A DNA stretch of 17,240 bases from Planctomycetota bacterium (GTDB lineage Bacteria > Planctomycetota > UBA1135 > UBA2386). The notes below the pieces were generated by a model. That model was given only the letters and a program-made list of their open reading frames with translations. It was not told the origin of the DNA and did no database searches. Positions 1 through 11,079 of the stretch are shown piece by piece. The stretch covers positions 1 to 17,240 of the forward strand of contig JAGQRA010000093.1 in the NCBI GenBank assembly GCA_020425885.1. Reading direction: 5' to 3'. The translations under genes and the position numbers were made by a program. Numbering within the stretch: position 1 is the stretch's first letter; the number at the start of each line of letters is the position of its first letter.

Positions 1-747
1 ACCTTCTTCGGTCATCTCGTCCTGACCGCGACATCGACCTCGGTAGCTGCGGAGGCCGTGTCGGCCACGGGGTCGTCGTTCTCCGTCATCAACGGTTCGA
101 CGACCGACCTCGTCACCTACGTGGCCACGGCGTCACCGGCTCGGATCACGATCACCGTCGATGCCCAGCTCGCCTTCCAGCCGGTGTGGCCTCTTCCGGA
201 CTACGACTGCGGCGTCGATCTTCTCGCCGACGGAGTCGACGAGTTCACCAACGTTTCGCCCAACTCGGCGACGGCGACGCTGACGACCTGGTGCGACGAT
301 CTCGGCACGCCCGTCCGTTGGCACCAGCGCAATGACGGTTTCTACTCGAGCATCATGACCGCGACCGCCACGCTCGGGTTGCAGTTCGACGACCCGGTGC
401 AGGAGCCGACCTACGGCCCGGCCTGCGCCGGCAAGCTGGGTTGCCAGCGCGGCAGCGGGGCGTTCGACCGCATCCTCGTCGCATCCCTGCCAGGCGACGC
501 GACGTACGCCTGGCTGCTCGGTGGCGACACGCAGTGGAACGTGACCTTCCCGGGCTTTGCCTGCCCGCTGCTCGTCGAGCCCCAGTTCGTGCTTGCGGTG
601 CCGACGTTCGACGGCGCGAACGGTCGCCGCTACGTCGACTTCGAGGCGGCGTTCCCGCCGATCCCGGGCTTGACGTTCTACGCCCAGGGCATCGCGATCA
701 GCAACAACACGTTCGTCGGCACCAACGGCGTCATCGTGCGGACCTGA
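1..747 (+). CDS. 3' end of a secreted beta-rich protein with the shared C-terminal module (5' partial)
   Basis: The reading frame is open from base 1 to the TGA at 745-747 (248 residues), so the gene starts upstream of the window. The GTG at 58 is only an internal codon. The visible part is rich in Thr, Ser, Val and aromatics, as in secreted beta-sandwich proteins. It has paired cysteines (DYDCGVD, TTWCDD, GPACAGKLGC, GFACPLL) that could form disulfides outside the cytoplasm. The last ~100 residues resemble the end of the S8 protease at 15340-17097: both have a Gly-Leu-x-(F/Y)-Tyr-x-Gln-Gly stretch, then an Asn, then T-N-G-V and a final V-R. No enzymatic motif is visible and the function is unknown. 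The next gene on the same strand starts 83 nt downstream. Confidence 0.8.
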   Translation, partial: TFFGHLVLTATSTSVAAEAVSATGSSFSVINGSTTDLVTYVATASPARITITVDAQLAFQPVWPLPDYDCGVDLLADGVDEFTNVSPNSATATLTTWCDDLGTPVRWHQRNDGFYSSIMTATATLGLQFDDPVQEPTYGPACAGKLGCQRGSGAFDRILVASLPGDATYAWLLGGDTQWNVTFPGFACPLLVEPQFVLAVPTFDGANGRRYVDFEAAFPPIPGLTFYAQGIAISNNTFVGTNGVIVRT

Positions 748-830
748 GTCGAGTCCACTCTGCCGTCCATTCGAGCCGGTCGCGGGACCTCGCCGTACGC
801 GAATCCGGCCCGACCCGTTACCGTGGCCCC

Positions 831-2672
831 ATGGTGCCATCTCGCCTCGTGTTGGTGACCGCTCTCGCAGCGGCGCCATGTCTCGTTGCCCAGGACCTGC
901 GGACGATCGATCCGATTCCCTACGGACCGACGCCGACCGCGTTGCACGGCGAAGGCGCCGGCGCGATGTGGACCACGGATTGGTTCGCGGTCGACGCCGC
1001 GCACCCGACGGGGCTCGGCAGCTATTGGGCGTTCGAGAACAACGTCCTCGACCTCGGTCCGATGCAGAGTCATGGCACAGCCTACGGTCCGACCTACAGC
1101 ACGGACGTGCCGGCGGCCATCGCCGTCTGGTCGACCAGTTCGCTCGCCCTGGTTGCCGCCAGCCAGGACCACGTCGACCTCGACGCCCACATCGCCTCCT
1201 ACAGCGACCTCAACCACGGCACGATCGCCGTCTGGGTGAAGACCACGACCAGCGGCGCGTTGACGATCCTCGGCGCTTCCGACAGCTCGGATCCCTCGAG
1301 CGAGATCGCCCTCAGCCTTTCGAACGGCCGGCCGTGGTACGACGTCCGCGGTGATCTCAACTCGTGGCAGGTCGTGTCGAGCGCGGCCACGATCAACGAC
1401 GGCACGTGGCATCACATGTGCGTCGTCTGCGAAGGCAACGGCGTCACGACGCTCTACATCGACGGCGTCCCGCTCTCGACGCTGCATCAGGGCTTCTTCC
1501 GCTACGTGTTCGACATCGACAAGATGTCGATCGGTCGCAACGTCGACTCGGGCGGGCCGCAGTGGCACTTCGACGGACTGATGGACGATCTGGCCGTCTG
1601 GGCATCACCGCTCTCGGCCGCGGAGGTCACGCAATTGGCGACCGGCGCCATGAGCCCGCTCGCCCTCGCCGGGACGCCGGTGCCGGTCGGCCCGACCGTC
1701 GAGTCGGGGAGCCTGATCCACGTCGGTTCGCTGGCGAACGGTCTGACTCCGTACGGCAACCGGATCGAGAGCCGCGGTCCGGCGCGCGCCGGCCGCATGT
1801 TCGCCGACCGCTGGGATCTGACGCAGAACGCCGATTACTACCTGAGCTGCATCCTGCGTCGCGAGGACAACAACGCGTCGATCGAGCCGGCTCTGCTCGA
1901 GATGACCGATCCGGGCGCCACCCGCGGCATGCTCGGCTGGGATGCGACCGGGGCCTGGGTCGTCGGCGGCGGCACGCCGACTCCGGGCGCCGCGATCATG
2001 CAGCCGAACACGGAGTACTTCTGCGTGCTGCGGATCAGCGCGGTGGCGTCGGGTTCGGACACGGCCTACCTCAAGGTGTTCGATGGCAGCGCCACGATCC
2101 CGATCGACGACAGCGGCTTCTCGGGCGTCGGCCTCGGCGCCAACGAGTGGACGGCGAGCGTCGCCTATGTCTCCGGCGCCATCATGGACACGCTGTGGCT
2201 GACCCCGACCGGCAGCAACCGGATCGAACTCGACGAGCTCCGCATGGGCACGAGCTGGGAATCCGTGGTCCGCGGCGTCTATGGCAGCGGTTGCCTGTCG
2301 ACGCAGATCGCGGCGATCGGGCGCCCCGTCCTCGGTTCGGCGGTGACCCTGCAGCTCAGCGGCGGCGCCGCCAACAGCTTCGCCGCGATCTCGATGGGCC
2401 TGAGCGCCACGACCTCGGCCTTCGGACCGTTGCCGTTCGACCTCGGCGCGCTTGGCGGTCCCGCCGGCTGCTTCCTGCTGCAGTCCAACGACGTCTCGGT
2501 GCCGGTGCTCGCCGACGGCAGCGGCGGCGCGTCGTTCGTGTTCAACATCGCCAACGCCGCCGGCCTGCATGGCGTCACCGTGCTGGCGCAATGGGCTTCG
2601 CTCGATACCGCGTTGTCGGCGCCGGTGCCGGTGCGGACATCGCCAGGGCTCCAGCTGCTGGTCCAGAACTGA
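831..2672 (+). CDS. Secreted LamG-domain protein with shared C-terminal module
   Basis: This encodes 613 aa from the ATG at 831. The frame is open further upstream (to 441), but 831 is the first start giving a signal peptide (MVPSRLVLVTALAAAPCLVA, cleavage before QD). Residues ~98-275 form a LamG/concanavalin A-like lectin domain, with the typical GTWHH strand (191-195), a YIDG turn (209-212) and an FDGLMDDLAVW end motif (247-257) followed by LSAAEV. Residues ~290-480 look like a second jelly-roll domain ending in ELDELRMG. Residues 483-613 are a C-terminal module starting YGSGC and containing GVTVLAQW, shared with the sialidase and the 171-aa protein. There is no catalytic motif. A carbohydrate- or glycoprotein-binding role next to the sialidase is inferred. 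The stop codon overlaps the next start. No Shine-Dalgarno sequence is seen. Confidence 0.85.
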   Translation: MVPSRLVLVTALAAAPCLVAQDLRTIDPIPYGPTPTALHGEGAGAMWTTDWFAVDAAHPTGLGSYWAFENNVLDLGPMQSHGTAYGPTYSTDVPAAIAVWSTSSLALVAASQDHVDLDAHIASYSDLNHGTIAVWVKTTTSGALTILGASDSSDPSSEIALSLSNGRPWYDVRGDLNSWQVVSSAATINDGTWHHMCVVCEGNGVTTLYIDGVPLSTLHQGFFRYVFDIDKMSIGRNVDSGGPQWHFDGLMDDLAVWASPLSAAEVTQLATGAMSPLALAGTPVPVGPTVESGSLIHVGSLANGLTPYGNRIESRGPARAGRMFADRWDLTQNADYYLSCILRREDNNASIEPALLEMTDPGATRGMLGWDATGAWVVGGGTPTPGAAIMQPNTEYFCVLRISAVASGSDTAYLKVFDGSATIPIDDSGFSGVGLGANEWTASVAYVSGAIMDTLWLTPTGSNRIELDELRMGTSWESVVRGVYGSGCLSTQIAAIGRPVLGSAVTLQLSGGAANSFAAISMGLSATTSAFGPLPFDLGALGGPAGCFLLQSNDVSVPVLADGSGGASFVFNIANAAGLHGVTVLAQWASLDTALSAPVPVRTSPGLQLLVQN

Positions 2673-2674
2673 TG
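2670..2674 (+). promoter_or_regulatory. TGATG stop/start overlap, translational coupling
   Basis: The TGA stop of the LamG gene (2670-2672) and the ATG start of the sialidase gene (2672-2674) share one base. Such overlaps usually mean translation by reinitiation within one transcript. The sialidase start has no evident Shine-Dalgarno sequence of its own, which fits coupling. Confidence 0.6.
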
Positions 2675-4927
2675 CCGCGATCGATCGTGCGAGCTGCGGT
2701 CGTGCTGTCGGTCACTGCCTGGCTGCCGGCGCAGGGGATCCTCGATGCGGGTGGCCGGCCCGATCCCGCGTTCCCGGATCTGCATGCCTGGTACGCGGCC
2801 TGGCAGGGCGTCAACGGCACGACGACGCCGGTCGATGGCGCCGCCGTGTCGCGGTGGCACGACCTGTCGGTCCATGGTCACGACCTCGTGCGCGTCGATC
2901 CAGATCCCGCTCGCCATCCGACCTTCCGCCTGCATTCGGCCGGCGGTCCGGCGGCGGTCGAGTTCGACGGTGACGACTACCTGTGGGCAGATCGCACCAC
3001 GGAGTTCGGCACGCTGACCGCGGCCAAGACCGTGTTCTTCGTCAGCCGCGTGCGCTCGGCCGACGGCGGCTACGTGTTCGACGGCACCACGGTGTCGGGT
3101 CGCAACGCCGTGTTCACGGGTCAGAGCGGAGCGCAACATCGCTGGCACACCTACGCCGGCGCCACCGCGGCGGCCGGCACGTTCGTCGAGCACGACATCT
3201 TCCAGGTGCACTCGGTCCTGATCGGCCCGGGACAGCTCGAACACTTCGTCGCGGGCGCCTCGATCTACTCGGCGCCGAGCACGATCGCGGCCTGGGAAGG
3301 ACTGACCTTGGGCGCGCGCTACACGCTCGATCACGAGCTGATCGGCGACATCGCCGAGGTGCTCGTCTACCGGCGTGCGTTGACGGTGGCCGAACGGCAG
3401 GCGGTCGAAGGCTACCTGCTGGGGCGCTACATACCGGTGGCGGCGCCGGTCGCGCCGGCGGCCACCGCGGTCTTCGTCGGTGGCGTCGGCTACCCCGCCT
3501 ACCGCATCCCGTCGCTGCTGCGAACCCGGTCGGGCGTCCTGCTCGCGTTCTGCGAGGGCCGGCAGAGCCTCAACGATCATTCGCAGAACGACATCGTGCT
3601 GCGCTCGAGCCTCGACGCCGGCGCCACCTGGGGTGCGCTGCAACTGCTGTTCGACGACGGCACCAACAGCCTCAACAACCCGTGCGCCGTGCAGATCCTG
3701 GCCGGCCCCAACGCCGGTCGCATCCTGCTGATGTTCCAGCGCTATCCGACCGGCTGCCATGTCAGCTGTGTCGTGCCCGGGTTGACCGGCGCCAACATCT
3801 GCCGTTGCTTCGTCATGCACAGCGACGACGACGGCGCGACCTGGTCGCAGCCGCTCGACATCACGGCGCAGGTCAAGCGGCCGACGGCGGTCAAGGCGGT
3901 GGCGAGCGGGCCGGGCATCGCGATCGTGAAGCGGCGCGCGCCGCACCAGGGCAGGATCCTGTTCCCGTTCAACCAGTTCGACACCGCGGGTCATTGGCAG
4001 AACTACGCGGTCTTCAGCGACGACGGCGGCGGGAGCTGGAGCTACGGGGCCGTGGTCGATGACAGCCAGACGCCTGGCACGGGCAACGAGGTCCAGTTCG
4101 TCGAGCGCATCGACGGTTCGATCCTGCTCAACTCGCGCAGCCAGGGCGGCACGAACCATCGCAAGACCGCGGTCACCACCGACGGCGGGGCGACCTGGGG
4201 ACCGATGGGCGAGGACGGCAAGCTCAACGAACCGCGCGTCATGGCGAGCGTGCTGCGGTTCACCGATCCGCTGGACGGCCACAGCAGCCGGATCGTCTTC
4301 GCCGGGCCTGACTCGCGTCGCGGTCGCGTCAACGGCAGCGTGCGGATCAGCTACGACGAGGGCCGGACGTGGATCGAATCGAAGATGATCCACCGCGGCG
4401 CCTACGCCTATGGCTGCCTCGCCGCCGCCGACGAGCGACGTCTCGGCGTGCTCTACGAGGCGGCGGGCTACGCCCGCATCGAGTTCGCGACGATGACGGT
4501 CGAGTGGCTCAGCGATCGGCGCGACTGCCTCGGCAACGGCGCCCACGGCGGCCGCTACGGCGTCGGCTGCGCCGGCACCGGTCAGTGGGTCCCGGTGCTC
4601 GACGCGCTCGGCTGTCCGACGCCGGGTTCGACCGTCTCGCTCCAGGTCGGCCAGGGGCTGGGCGCCGCGCTCGCCGTCGTCGCGATCGGACTCGGCACCG
4701 GCTCGACGCCGATCAGCGCCTGCCACATCGACGTGCAGCCGATCCTGCTGTCGCTGCCGCTGTTCAGGCTCAGCGGCAACGGGCCGGCGCAGGGTTATCA
4801 CAGCCTGCCGATCGCGTTGCCGGCGACGATGCTGCCGCTGGCCTTCACGGCGCAGGCGTTCGTGCTCGATGCCGGGGCCGCGTCGGGGTTCTCTGCCAGC
4901 AATGCCCAGGAACTCATCGTCTTCTGA
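2672..4927 (+). CDS. Secreted sialidase (exo-alpha-sialidase, GH33-like) with N-terminal LamG-like domain
   Basis: This encodes 751 aa and would release terminal sialic acid from glycoconjugates outside the cell. The start at 2672 gives a signal peptide (MPRSIVRAAVVLSVTAWLPA, cleavage before QG). Residues ~30-255 are a concanavalin-like domain ending in GDIAEVLVYRRAL and a GYLLGRY tail. The six-bladed sialidase propeller follows at ~265-615. It has the RIP motif at 278-280 (first arginine of the triad), five Asp-box repeats (312-320, 384-391, 449-456, 502-509, 560-567), NExQ at 472-475 (Glu partner of the nucleophile), Arg489, Arg558, AYGCL with Tyr580 as likely nucleophile, and LYE at 594-596. 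Asp302 is the likely acid/base. Residues ~628-751 carry the shared C-terminal module (YGVGC start). All expected catalytic positions appear present, so activity is likely. It overlaps the downstream transporter gene by 26 nt. Confidence 0.93.
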   Translation: MPRSIVRAAVVLSVTAWLPAQGILDAGGRPDPAFPDLHAWYAAWQGVNGTTTPVDGAAVSRWHDLSVHGHDLVRVDPDPARHPTFRLHSAGGPAAVEFDGDDYLWADRTTEFGTLTAAKTVFFVSRVRSADGGYVFDGTTVSGRNAVFTGQSGAQHRWHTYAGATAAAGTFVEHDIFQVHSVLIGPGQLEHFVAGASIYSAPSTIAAWEGLTLGARYTLDHELIGDIAEVLVYRRALTVAERQAVEGYLLGRYIPVAAPVAPAATAVFVGGVGYPAYRIPSLLRTRSGVLLAFCEGRQSLNDHSQNDIVLRSSLDAGATWGALQLLFDDGTNSLNNPCAVQILAGPNAGRILLMFQRYPTGCHVSCVVPGLTGANICRCFVMHSDDDGATWSQPLDITAQVKRPTAVKAVASGPGIAIVKRRAPHQGRILFPFNQFDTAGHWQNYAVFSDDGGGSWSYGAVVDDSQTPGTGNEVQFVERIDGSILLNSRSQGGTNHRKTAVTTDGGATWGPMGEDGKLNEPRVMASVLRFTDPLDGHSSRIVFAGPDSRRGRVNGSVRISYDEGRTWIESKMIHRGAYAYGCLAAADERRLGVLYEAAGYARIEFATMTVEWLSDRRDCLGNGAHGGRYGVGCAGTGQWVPVLDALGCPTPGSTVSLQVGQGLGAALAVVAIGLGTGSTPISACHIDVQPILLSLPLFRLSGNGPAQGYHSLPIALPATMLPLAFTAQAFVLDAGAASGFSASNAQELIVF

Positions 4928-7502
4928 ATCATCGGCCGCCGCGGCCATACTCACGTTCGCGCTGCTCGCCGCCCCGAGTGCGGCGCAGCAGCAGGAGACC
5001 GCGTGGCGCGAGCTGCCGGCGTTGCCGGACCCGCAGGGGTTGGCGGGCGGCTTCTGCGGCGTCAGCGGCGATGCGCTGCTGTTCGCCGGTGGCGCGAACT
5101 TTCCGGCGCCGGTCTGGGTCCACGACAAGGTCTGGCATGACGCGGTCGTCGTGCTGCCACAGCCGGACGGCGCCTGGCAACGGGTCGGCCGCCTGCCGCG
5201 CCCGTTGGCCTACGGCATGTCGGTGTCGGTCGGCGACGAGGTGCTGTGCATCGGCGGCGACGACGAGGTTCGGGTTCATGCCGAGGTCTTCGCGCTGCGC
5301 TGGGATGGTCGGCAGCTGCAGAGCCGGGACCTGCCGGCGTTGCCCGAGCCGTTGGCGAACGGCGGCGCGGCGCGCATCGGCGCCACCGTCTTCGTCGTCG
5401 GTGGCCAGAACGGCAAGTCGGTGCGGTCGGCGGTGGCGCGCGGCTATCGCATCGACCTCACCGCCGAGTCGCCGAGCTGGCAGCCGTTGCCCGAACTGCC
5501 GGGTGGCGCGCGAACGCTGCCGTTCGTGGTCGCGCAGCACGACGGGCGCGGCCACAGGCTCTACGTGTTCGGCGGGCGTCACCACGATCCCACGCGCCCG
5601 TTCGAGCTCGCGTTCCGCCGCGATCTGTGGGAGTTCGATCCGGGCTGCGACCGCTGGCGGCGCCGCGCCGATGCGCCGGTCCCGCTGGCGGCGGGCGCGG
5701 CCGTGCCGATCGGGCAGTCGCACCTGATGGTGCTGTCGTACGCCGACGGTTCCATCCTGGCGCAGATCGCCGCCGCCGACGGATCCGAGCGCGACTTCGA
5801 TCATCCGGGCTTCCCGCGCGCGCTGTTCGGCTATCACACCATCACCGATGCCTGGACTCGGCTCGGCACGATCCCCGCCCACGCCGACAACCAGGTGACG
5901 ACGACCGCCGTGCCGTGGCGATCGGCGGTGGTGGTGCCGAGCGGCGAGATCCGACCGCGCGTGCGCACGCCGAAGGTCTGGGCGGTGACGGTGACGCCGC
6001 GGCCGACCGGCTTCGGCGCCGTGAACATGTCGGTGCTGGTCGCCTACCTGCTCGGCATGGTCGGCGTCGGCTGCTACTTCGCCCGCCGCAACAGGGACAC
6101 CGACGCCTTCTTCCGCGGCGGTCAGCGGGTGCCGTGGTGGGCCGCGGCCTGCTCGATCTACGCGACGATGCTCAGCTCGCTGACCTACGTCGCGCTGCCG
6201 GCGCTGGTGTTCGCGACCGACTGGCTGCTGTTGCCGGGCATGTTCATGATCCTTCTGACGGCGCCGATCGCGATCCGGCTGGCGATGCCGTTCTACCGCC
6301 GCATCGACGCCACCAGCGCCTACGAGTACTTCGGCGCGCGCTTCAACCACCTGGTCCGCCTCGTCAGCAGCGGACTGTTCACGCTGTTCCACGTCTCGCG
6401 GATGGGCATCGTCATGGCCCTGACGGCGTTGGCGTTGTCCGCCGTCACCGGTCTGTCGCCGGCGGCCTGCGTGCTGATCATGGGCTCTTTGTGCCTGGTC
6501 TACTGCACGCTCGGCGGCATCGAGGCCGTGATCTGGACGGACACGATCCAGACCGTCGTGCTGCTGGGCGGCGCCGTTCTGTGCCTGCTGTTCGTGATCG
6601 CCGGCGTCGATGGCGGCCTCGGTGCGGTGTTCGCGGCCGGCGCGGCGGGTGACAAGTTCAGGTTCGTCGATCTCGACTTCGGCAGCCGCAGCTTCACCGG
6701 GCTGGCGATCTGGGTCGTCGTGCTCGGCGGCCTCGGCCAGAACATCGCCAGCTACACCGCCGATCAGTCCGTGGTGCAGCGCTACGTCACGACGGCGGAC
6801 ACCCGCGCCGCGGCGCGTTCGATCTGGATGAACGGGCTGATGGCGATCCCGGGGTCGCTGTTGTTCTTTCTGCTCGGCACGAGCCTCTACGCCTTCTATC
6901 GCGGTCATCCCGAGCGGCTCGATCCGACCATCCAGAACGACCAGGTGCTGCCGTCGTTCATCGGTGCCGAGCTGCCGATCGGGCTCTGCGGGCTGATGGT
7001 CGCCGGCATCTTCGCGGCGGCGCAGTCGACCGTTTCGACGAGCATGAACTCGACGGCGACGACGTTGGTCACCGACTTCCTGCGGCCGCTGCGGGCCTGC
7101 CGCGACGAGCGCGGCTACCTGCGCGCCGCGCGTTGGCTGACGGTGACGATGGGGCTCTTCGGCACCGGCGCCGGCCTGCTGTTCATCAGTCCCGAGATCC
7201 GGTCGCTGATGGCGGGTTACTTCAAGGTCATTGGCATGTTCATGGGCGCACTCGGCGGCCTGTTCCTGCTCGGCGTGACGACCCGGCGCGGCAACGGCTG
7301 GGGAGCGCTGATCGGGCTCGCGCTCGGGGTCTCTGCCATGTTCGCGACCTGGCAATGGACGGCGACCGACGGCTACCTGTTCGCGACGATCGGCATCGTC
7401 GTGGTGTGGGTCTCGGGCTATGTCGCGAGCCTGCTGTTGCCGACGAGCAGGCGTGACCTCGCCGGGCTGACGCTGCACGGCCCCGGCGACGGGTCGCGAT
7501 AG
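4902..7502 (+). CDS. Fused kelch-type sialic acid mutarotase and sodium:solute symporter
   Basis: This encodes 866 aa. Residues ~36-365 are kelch beta-propeller repeats with GG turns (FAGGANFP 61-68, CIGGD, FVVGGQN, YVFGGR). They resemble NanM/YjhT N-acetylneuraminate mutarotase and its cyclically permuted relatives. Residues ~372-850 are a sodium:solute symporter (SSS) domain with many hydrophobic helices, the signature GGIEAVIWTDTIQ (538-550), DQSVVQRY (621-628) and a Ser/Thr-rich STVSTSMNS stretch (709-717) matching the Na2 site of SSS proteins. The ATG at 4902 gives a signal-like N terminus with cleavage before QQ; the ATG at 4869 would add 11 residues and is possible. The mutarotase half should lie in the periplasm, which suits SSS proteins because their N terminus faces outward. 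Substrate assignment to sialic acid rests on the adjacent sialidase and the kelch half. The start lies inside the sialidase gene. Confidence 0.9.
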   Translation: MPRNSSSSESSAAAAILTFALLAAPSAAQQQETAWRELPALPDPQGLAGGFCGVSGDALLFAGGANFPAPVWVHDKVWHDAVVVLPQPDGAWQRVGRLPRPLAYGMSVSVGDEVLCIGGDDEVRVHAEVFALRWDGRQLQSRDLPALPEPLANGGAARIGATVFVVGGQNGKSVRSAVARGYRIDLTAESPSWQPLPELPGGARTLPFVVAQHDGRGHRLYVFGGRHHDPTRPFELAFRRDLWEFDPGCDRWRRRADAPVPLAAGAAVPIGQSHLMVLSYADGSILAQIAAADGSERDFDHPGFPRALFGYHTITDAWTRLGTIPAHADNQVTTTAVPWRSAVVVPSGEIRPRVRTPKVWAVTVTPRPTGFGAVNMSVLVAYLLGMVGVGCYFARRNRDTDAFFRGGQRVPWWAAACSIYATMLSSLTYVALPALVFATDWLLLPGMFMILLTAPIAIRLAMPFYRRIDATSAYEYFGARFNHLVRLVSSGLFTLFHVSRMGIVMALTALALSAVTGLSPAACVLIMGSLCLVYCTLGGIEAVIWTDTIQTVVLLGGAVLCLLFVIAGVDGGLGAVFAAGAAGDKFRFVDLDFGSRSFTGLAIWVVVLGGLGQNIASYTADQSVVQRYVTTADTRAAARSIWMNGLMAIPGSLLFFLLGTSLYAFYRGHPERLDPTIQNDQVLPSFIGAELPIGLCGLMVAGIFAAAQSTVSTSMNSTATTLVTDFLRPLRACRDERGYLRAARWLTVTMGLFGTGAGLLFISPEIRSLMAGYFKVIGMFMGALGGLFLLGVTTRRGNGWGALIGLALGVSAMFATWQWTATDGYLFATIGIVVVWVSGYVASLLLPTSRRDLAGLTLHGPGDGSR

Positions 7503-7520
7503 CCGCCCGCGCCCGGCCGA

Positions 7521-9356
<1,836 letters not shown>

Positions 9357-9389
9357 AGGGGCGGTTTCCCCGGAGATAGGGGGCGGAGG

Positions 9390-9417
9390 ATTGTCCGGGC
9401 GGGCCGGTCGCGGTCAA
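9390..9417 (-). promoter_or_regulatory. Possible sigma70-type promoter for typA
   Basis: On the minus strand, TTGACC (9417-9412, five of six matches to TTGACA) is followed after 16 nt by GACAAT (9395-9390, four of six matches to TATAAT). This would place transcription start near 9383, with a leader of about 27 nt before the typA ATG. The call is by eye. The sequence lies in a short, very GC-rich divergent gap, where an AT-containing hexamer stands out. Confidence 0.35.
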
Positions 9418-9482
9418 CCCCGGTCGTGGCTTCCCCATCATGCCGCTGTTACGGGTGCTTTGCCCGGAACTACCAGCGAACG

Positions 9483-11054
9483 ATGATCACCCTTCGCATG
9501 GGTTGCCGTTGCCCGCACGGTGTACCCTGGTTCTCTCTGGCCGTGCTCGCCGCCTGTTCGGGTGGCGGGTCTGATCCGACGGCGGCGCCGCTGTCGACGT
9601 TCGCCGTGCTCGAGGTCGAGCCGCAGAACGGGGCCTTCGTGGCCGATCGCCGCGCCGAGGTCCGGGTTCGATTCGCCGAGCTCATCGCCGGAATGCGATT
9701 CGAGGATCTGACCGTCGAGGACGCCGCCGGGCCGTTGCTCGGCACCGCCAACGCCTCCATCGACGGACTGTCCTGGACCTGGCGGCCCCACCGTGGCCTG
9801 CCCTACGGCAGCGAGATCAGGATCCGGCTGAACCCGGACCTGCGTTCGGCTTCCGGCGCCCGTCCGCCGCGCGAGGTGCTCGGCTCGTTCCGCGTCATCG
9901 ACCATGTCAACTCACGGGAGCATTGGCTCGGCACGAAGCAAGGCGGGGCGATCGCGGCCATGGCCTGGCCATCGGGCCGGATGGCGGCCGCCAACGGCCA
10001 TGACGTCTTCGAGCTCGGTACGCCGAGCGTGTTCTCGCAATTGCTGCCGGTGAACGGCGAGCCGCTGTCGTTCGCGGCGGACGACGTCGACGGCTTCACC
10101 GCCTTGGCCCGCGATGGCCTGTCGCCGTACCTGCTCACGACGGCGCGCGACTCGGCGGGCGGCAACCTGGTCGGCACCACGCTGGGTGCGTTCGCCAGCA
10201 CCTTCGGCCGCGTCGAGCACGTGGTCAATGCGCGTGGTGATGCGGCCATCTACTCGTACGGCCTCGCCGGCGTGGATGACCGCGAAGGCCTGTGGCTGGC
10301 CGGCGCGAACGCCGTCGCCTGGTCGCCGGTCGAGCTGGCGCCGGCCGGCGGAGCGTCGTTGCGTCACCTCGCGATCGACGGTGCCGGCAACCTGTTCGTC
10401 GGCTTCATCGACGGCAGCTCCGGGCGCCTGCAGCTGCAGCGCTACGATCACGAGGCGGGCGCGAGCGAGCTGTTCGACGTGGCCGAGCTGCCCGACGAGT
10501 TCGCGGTCGGCGCCATGGGCTACCGCCAGGCGCGCGTCTTCTGGCATCAGCGCATCGAGGTCGGCGGCGGGCCCGTGCATCTGCGGTTGTCGCGGCTCTG
10601 GCGCGATGGTCGGTTGGAGCCGAGCCAGGAACTGCACCGCGGCGCCGGCTACCTCGACCGGGCGTTCGCGATGTCACGCGACGGGGCCGCGATCGTCGTC
10701 TACGAAGACGTGGCCAGCCGGCAGTGGTACCTGCAGCGATTCGAAGCCGATGGTCGGGTCGGCGAACCGAGCCTCGTCGCCGATCGACCGGTCGCGCCGT
10801 TCGCGCTCGGCTGTGCGACTCGCGGCGAGGCGTGGCTCGTGTGGGCGCAATCGGATGGCGTCGGCCAGGGGATCGTCGGCGTGCGTAGCCGACCGGGCCT
10901 GGCCGCCGAGTTGCCGCGCGTCCTGTACCATGGCGGCGCCGAGACGATCCGCGACGTCGCGGTCGGGGTCGAGGACGGCGGCGGGCTCGTGGTCGCGCTG
11001 AGCGAGGACGTGGCCGGACCGGTCCAGCAGGTGAAGGCCGTCGTCTGGCAGTAG
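9483..11054 (+). CDS. Lipoprotein with N-terminal Ig-like domain and beta-propeller-like body
   Basis: This encodes 523 aa from the ATG at 9483. The frame extends up to 9426, but 9483 or 9498 gives a compact signal with lipobox LAAC (Cys25), followed by a Gly/Ser stretch. Residues ~37-135 resemble a bacterial Ig-like domain of the SbsA/Big_5 type: VEPQNGAFV near the start, a run of paired strands, then [20 protein letters not shown]. The remainder (~140-523) is made of repeated strands with spacing like a beta-propeller (for example [18 protein letters not shown] and [15 protein letters not shown]), but no Asp box, kelch or NHL motif is clear enough to name. There is no catalytic signature. 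It is probably anchored in a membrane; function is unknown. It converges on the secretin-like gene with a 25-nt gap. Confidence 0.8.
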   Translation: MITLRMGCRCPHGVPWFSLAVLAACSGGGSDPTAAPLSTFAVLEVEPQNGAFVADRRAEVRVRFAELIAGMRFEDLTVEDAAGPLLGTANASIDGLSWTWRPHRGLPYGSEIRIRLNPDLRSASGARPPREVLGSFRVIDHVNSREHWLGTKQGGAIAAMAWPSGRMAAANGHDVFELGTPSVFSQLLPVNGEPLSFAADDVDGFTALARDGLSPYLLTTARDSAGGNLVGTTLGAFASTFGRVEHVVNARGDAAIYSYGLAGVDDREGLWLAGANAVAWSPVELAPAGGASLRHLAIDGAGNLFVGFIDGSSGRLQLQRYDHEAGASELFDVAELPDEFAVGAMGYRQARVFWHQRIEVGGGPVHLRLSRLWRDGRLEPSQELHRGAGYLDRAFAMSRDGAAIVVYEDVASRQWYLQRFEADGRVGEPSLVADRPVAPFALGCATRGEAWLVWAQSDGVGQGIVGVRSRPGLAAELPRVLYHGGAETIRDVAVGVEDGGGLVVALSEDVAGPVQQVKAVVWQ

Positions 11055-11079
11055 GGTCGGATCCGGTCGGTGCGTCAGG

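Noticed and set aside
441..830. Upstream extension of the LamG reading frame
   Set aside because: It overlaps the partial upstream gene out of frame and gives an Arg-rich N terminus. The ATG at 831 gives a proper signal peptide.
2279..5128. Long minus-strand open frame (949 codons) opposite the LamG and sialidase genes
   Set aside because: Its translation is Arg/Ala/Asp-rich and low in complexity, typical of the antisense of high-GC coding DNA, whereas the plus strand has clear sialidase motifs.
4929..7478. Minus-strand open frame (849 codons) opposite the symporter gene
   Set aside because: It is Arg/Gln/His-rich antisense translation with no domain. The plus strand encodes recognisable kelch and SSS motifs.
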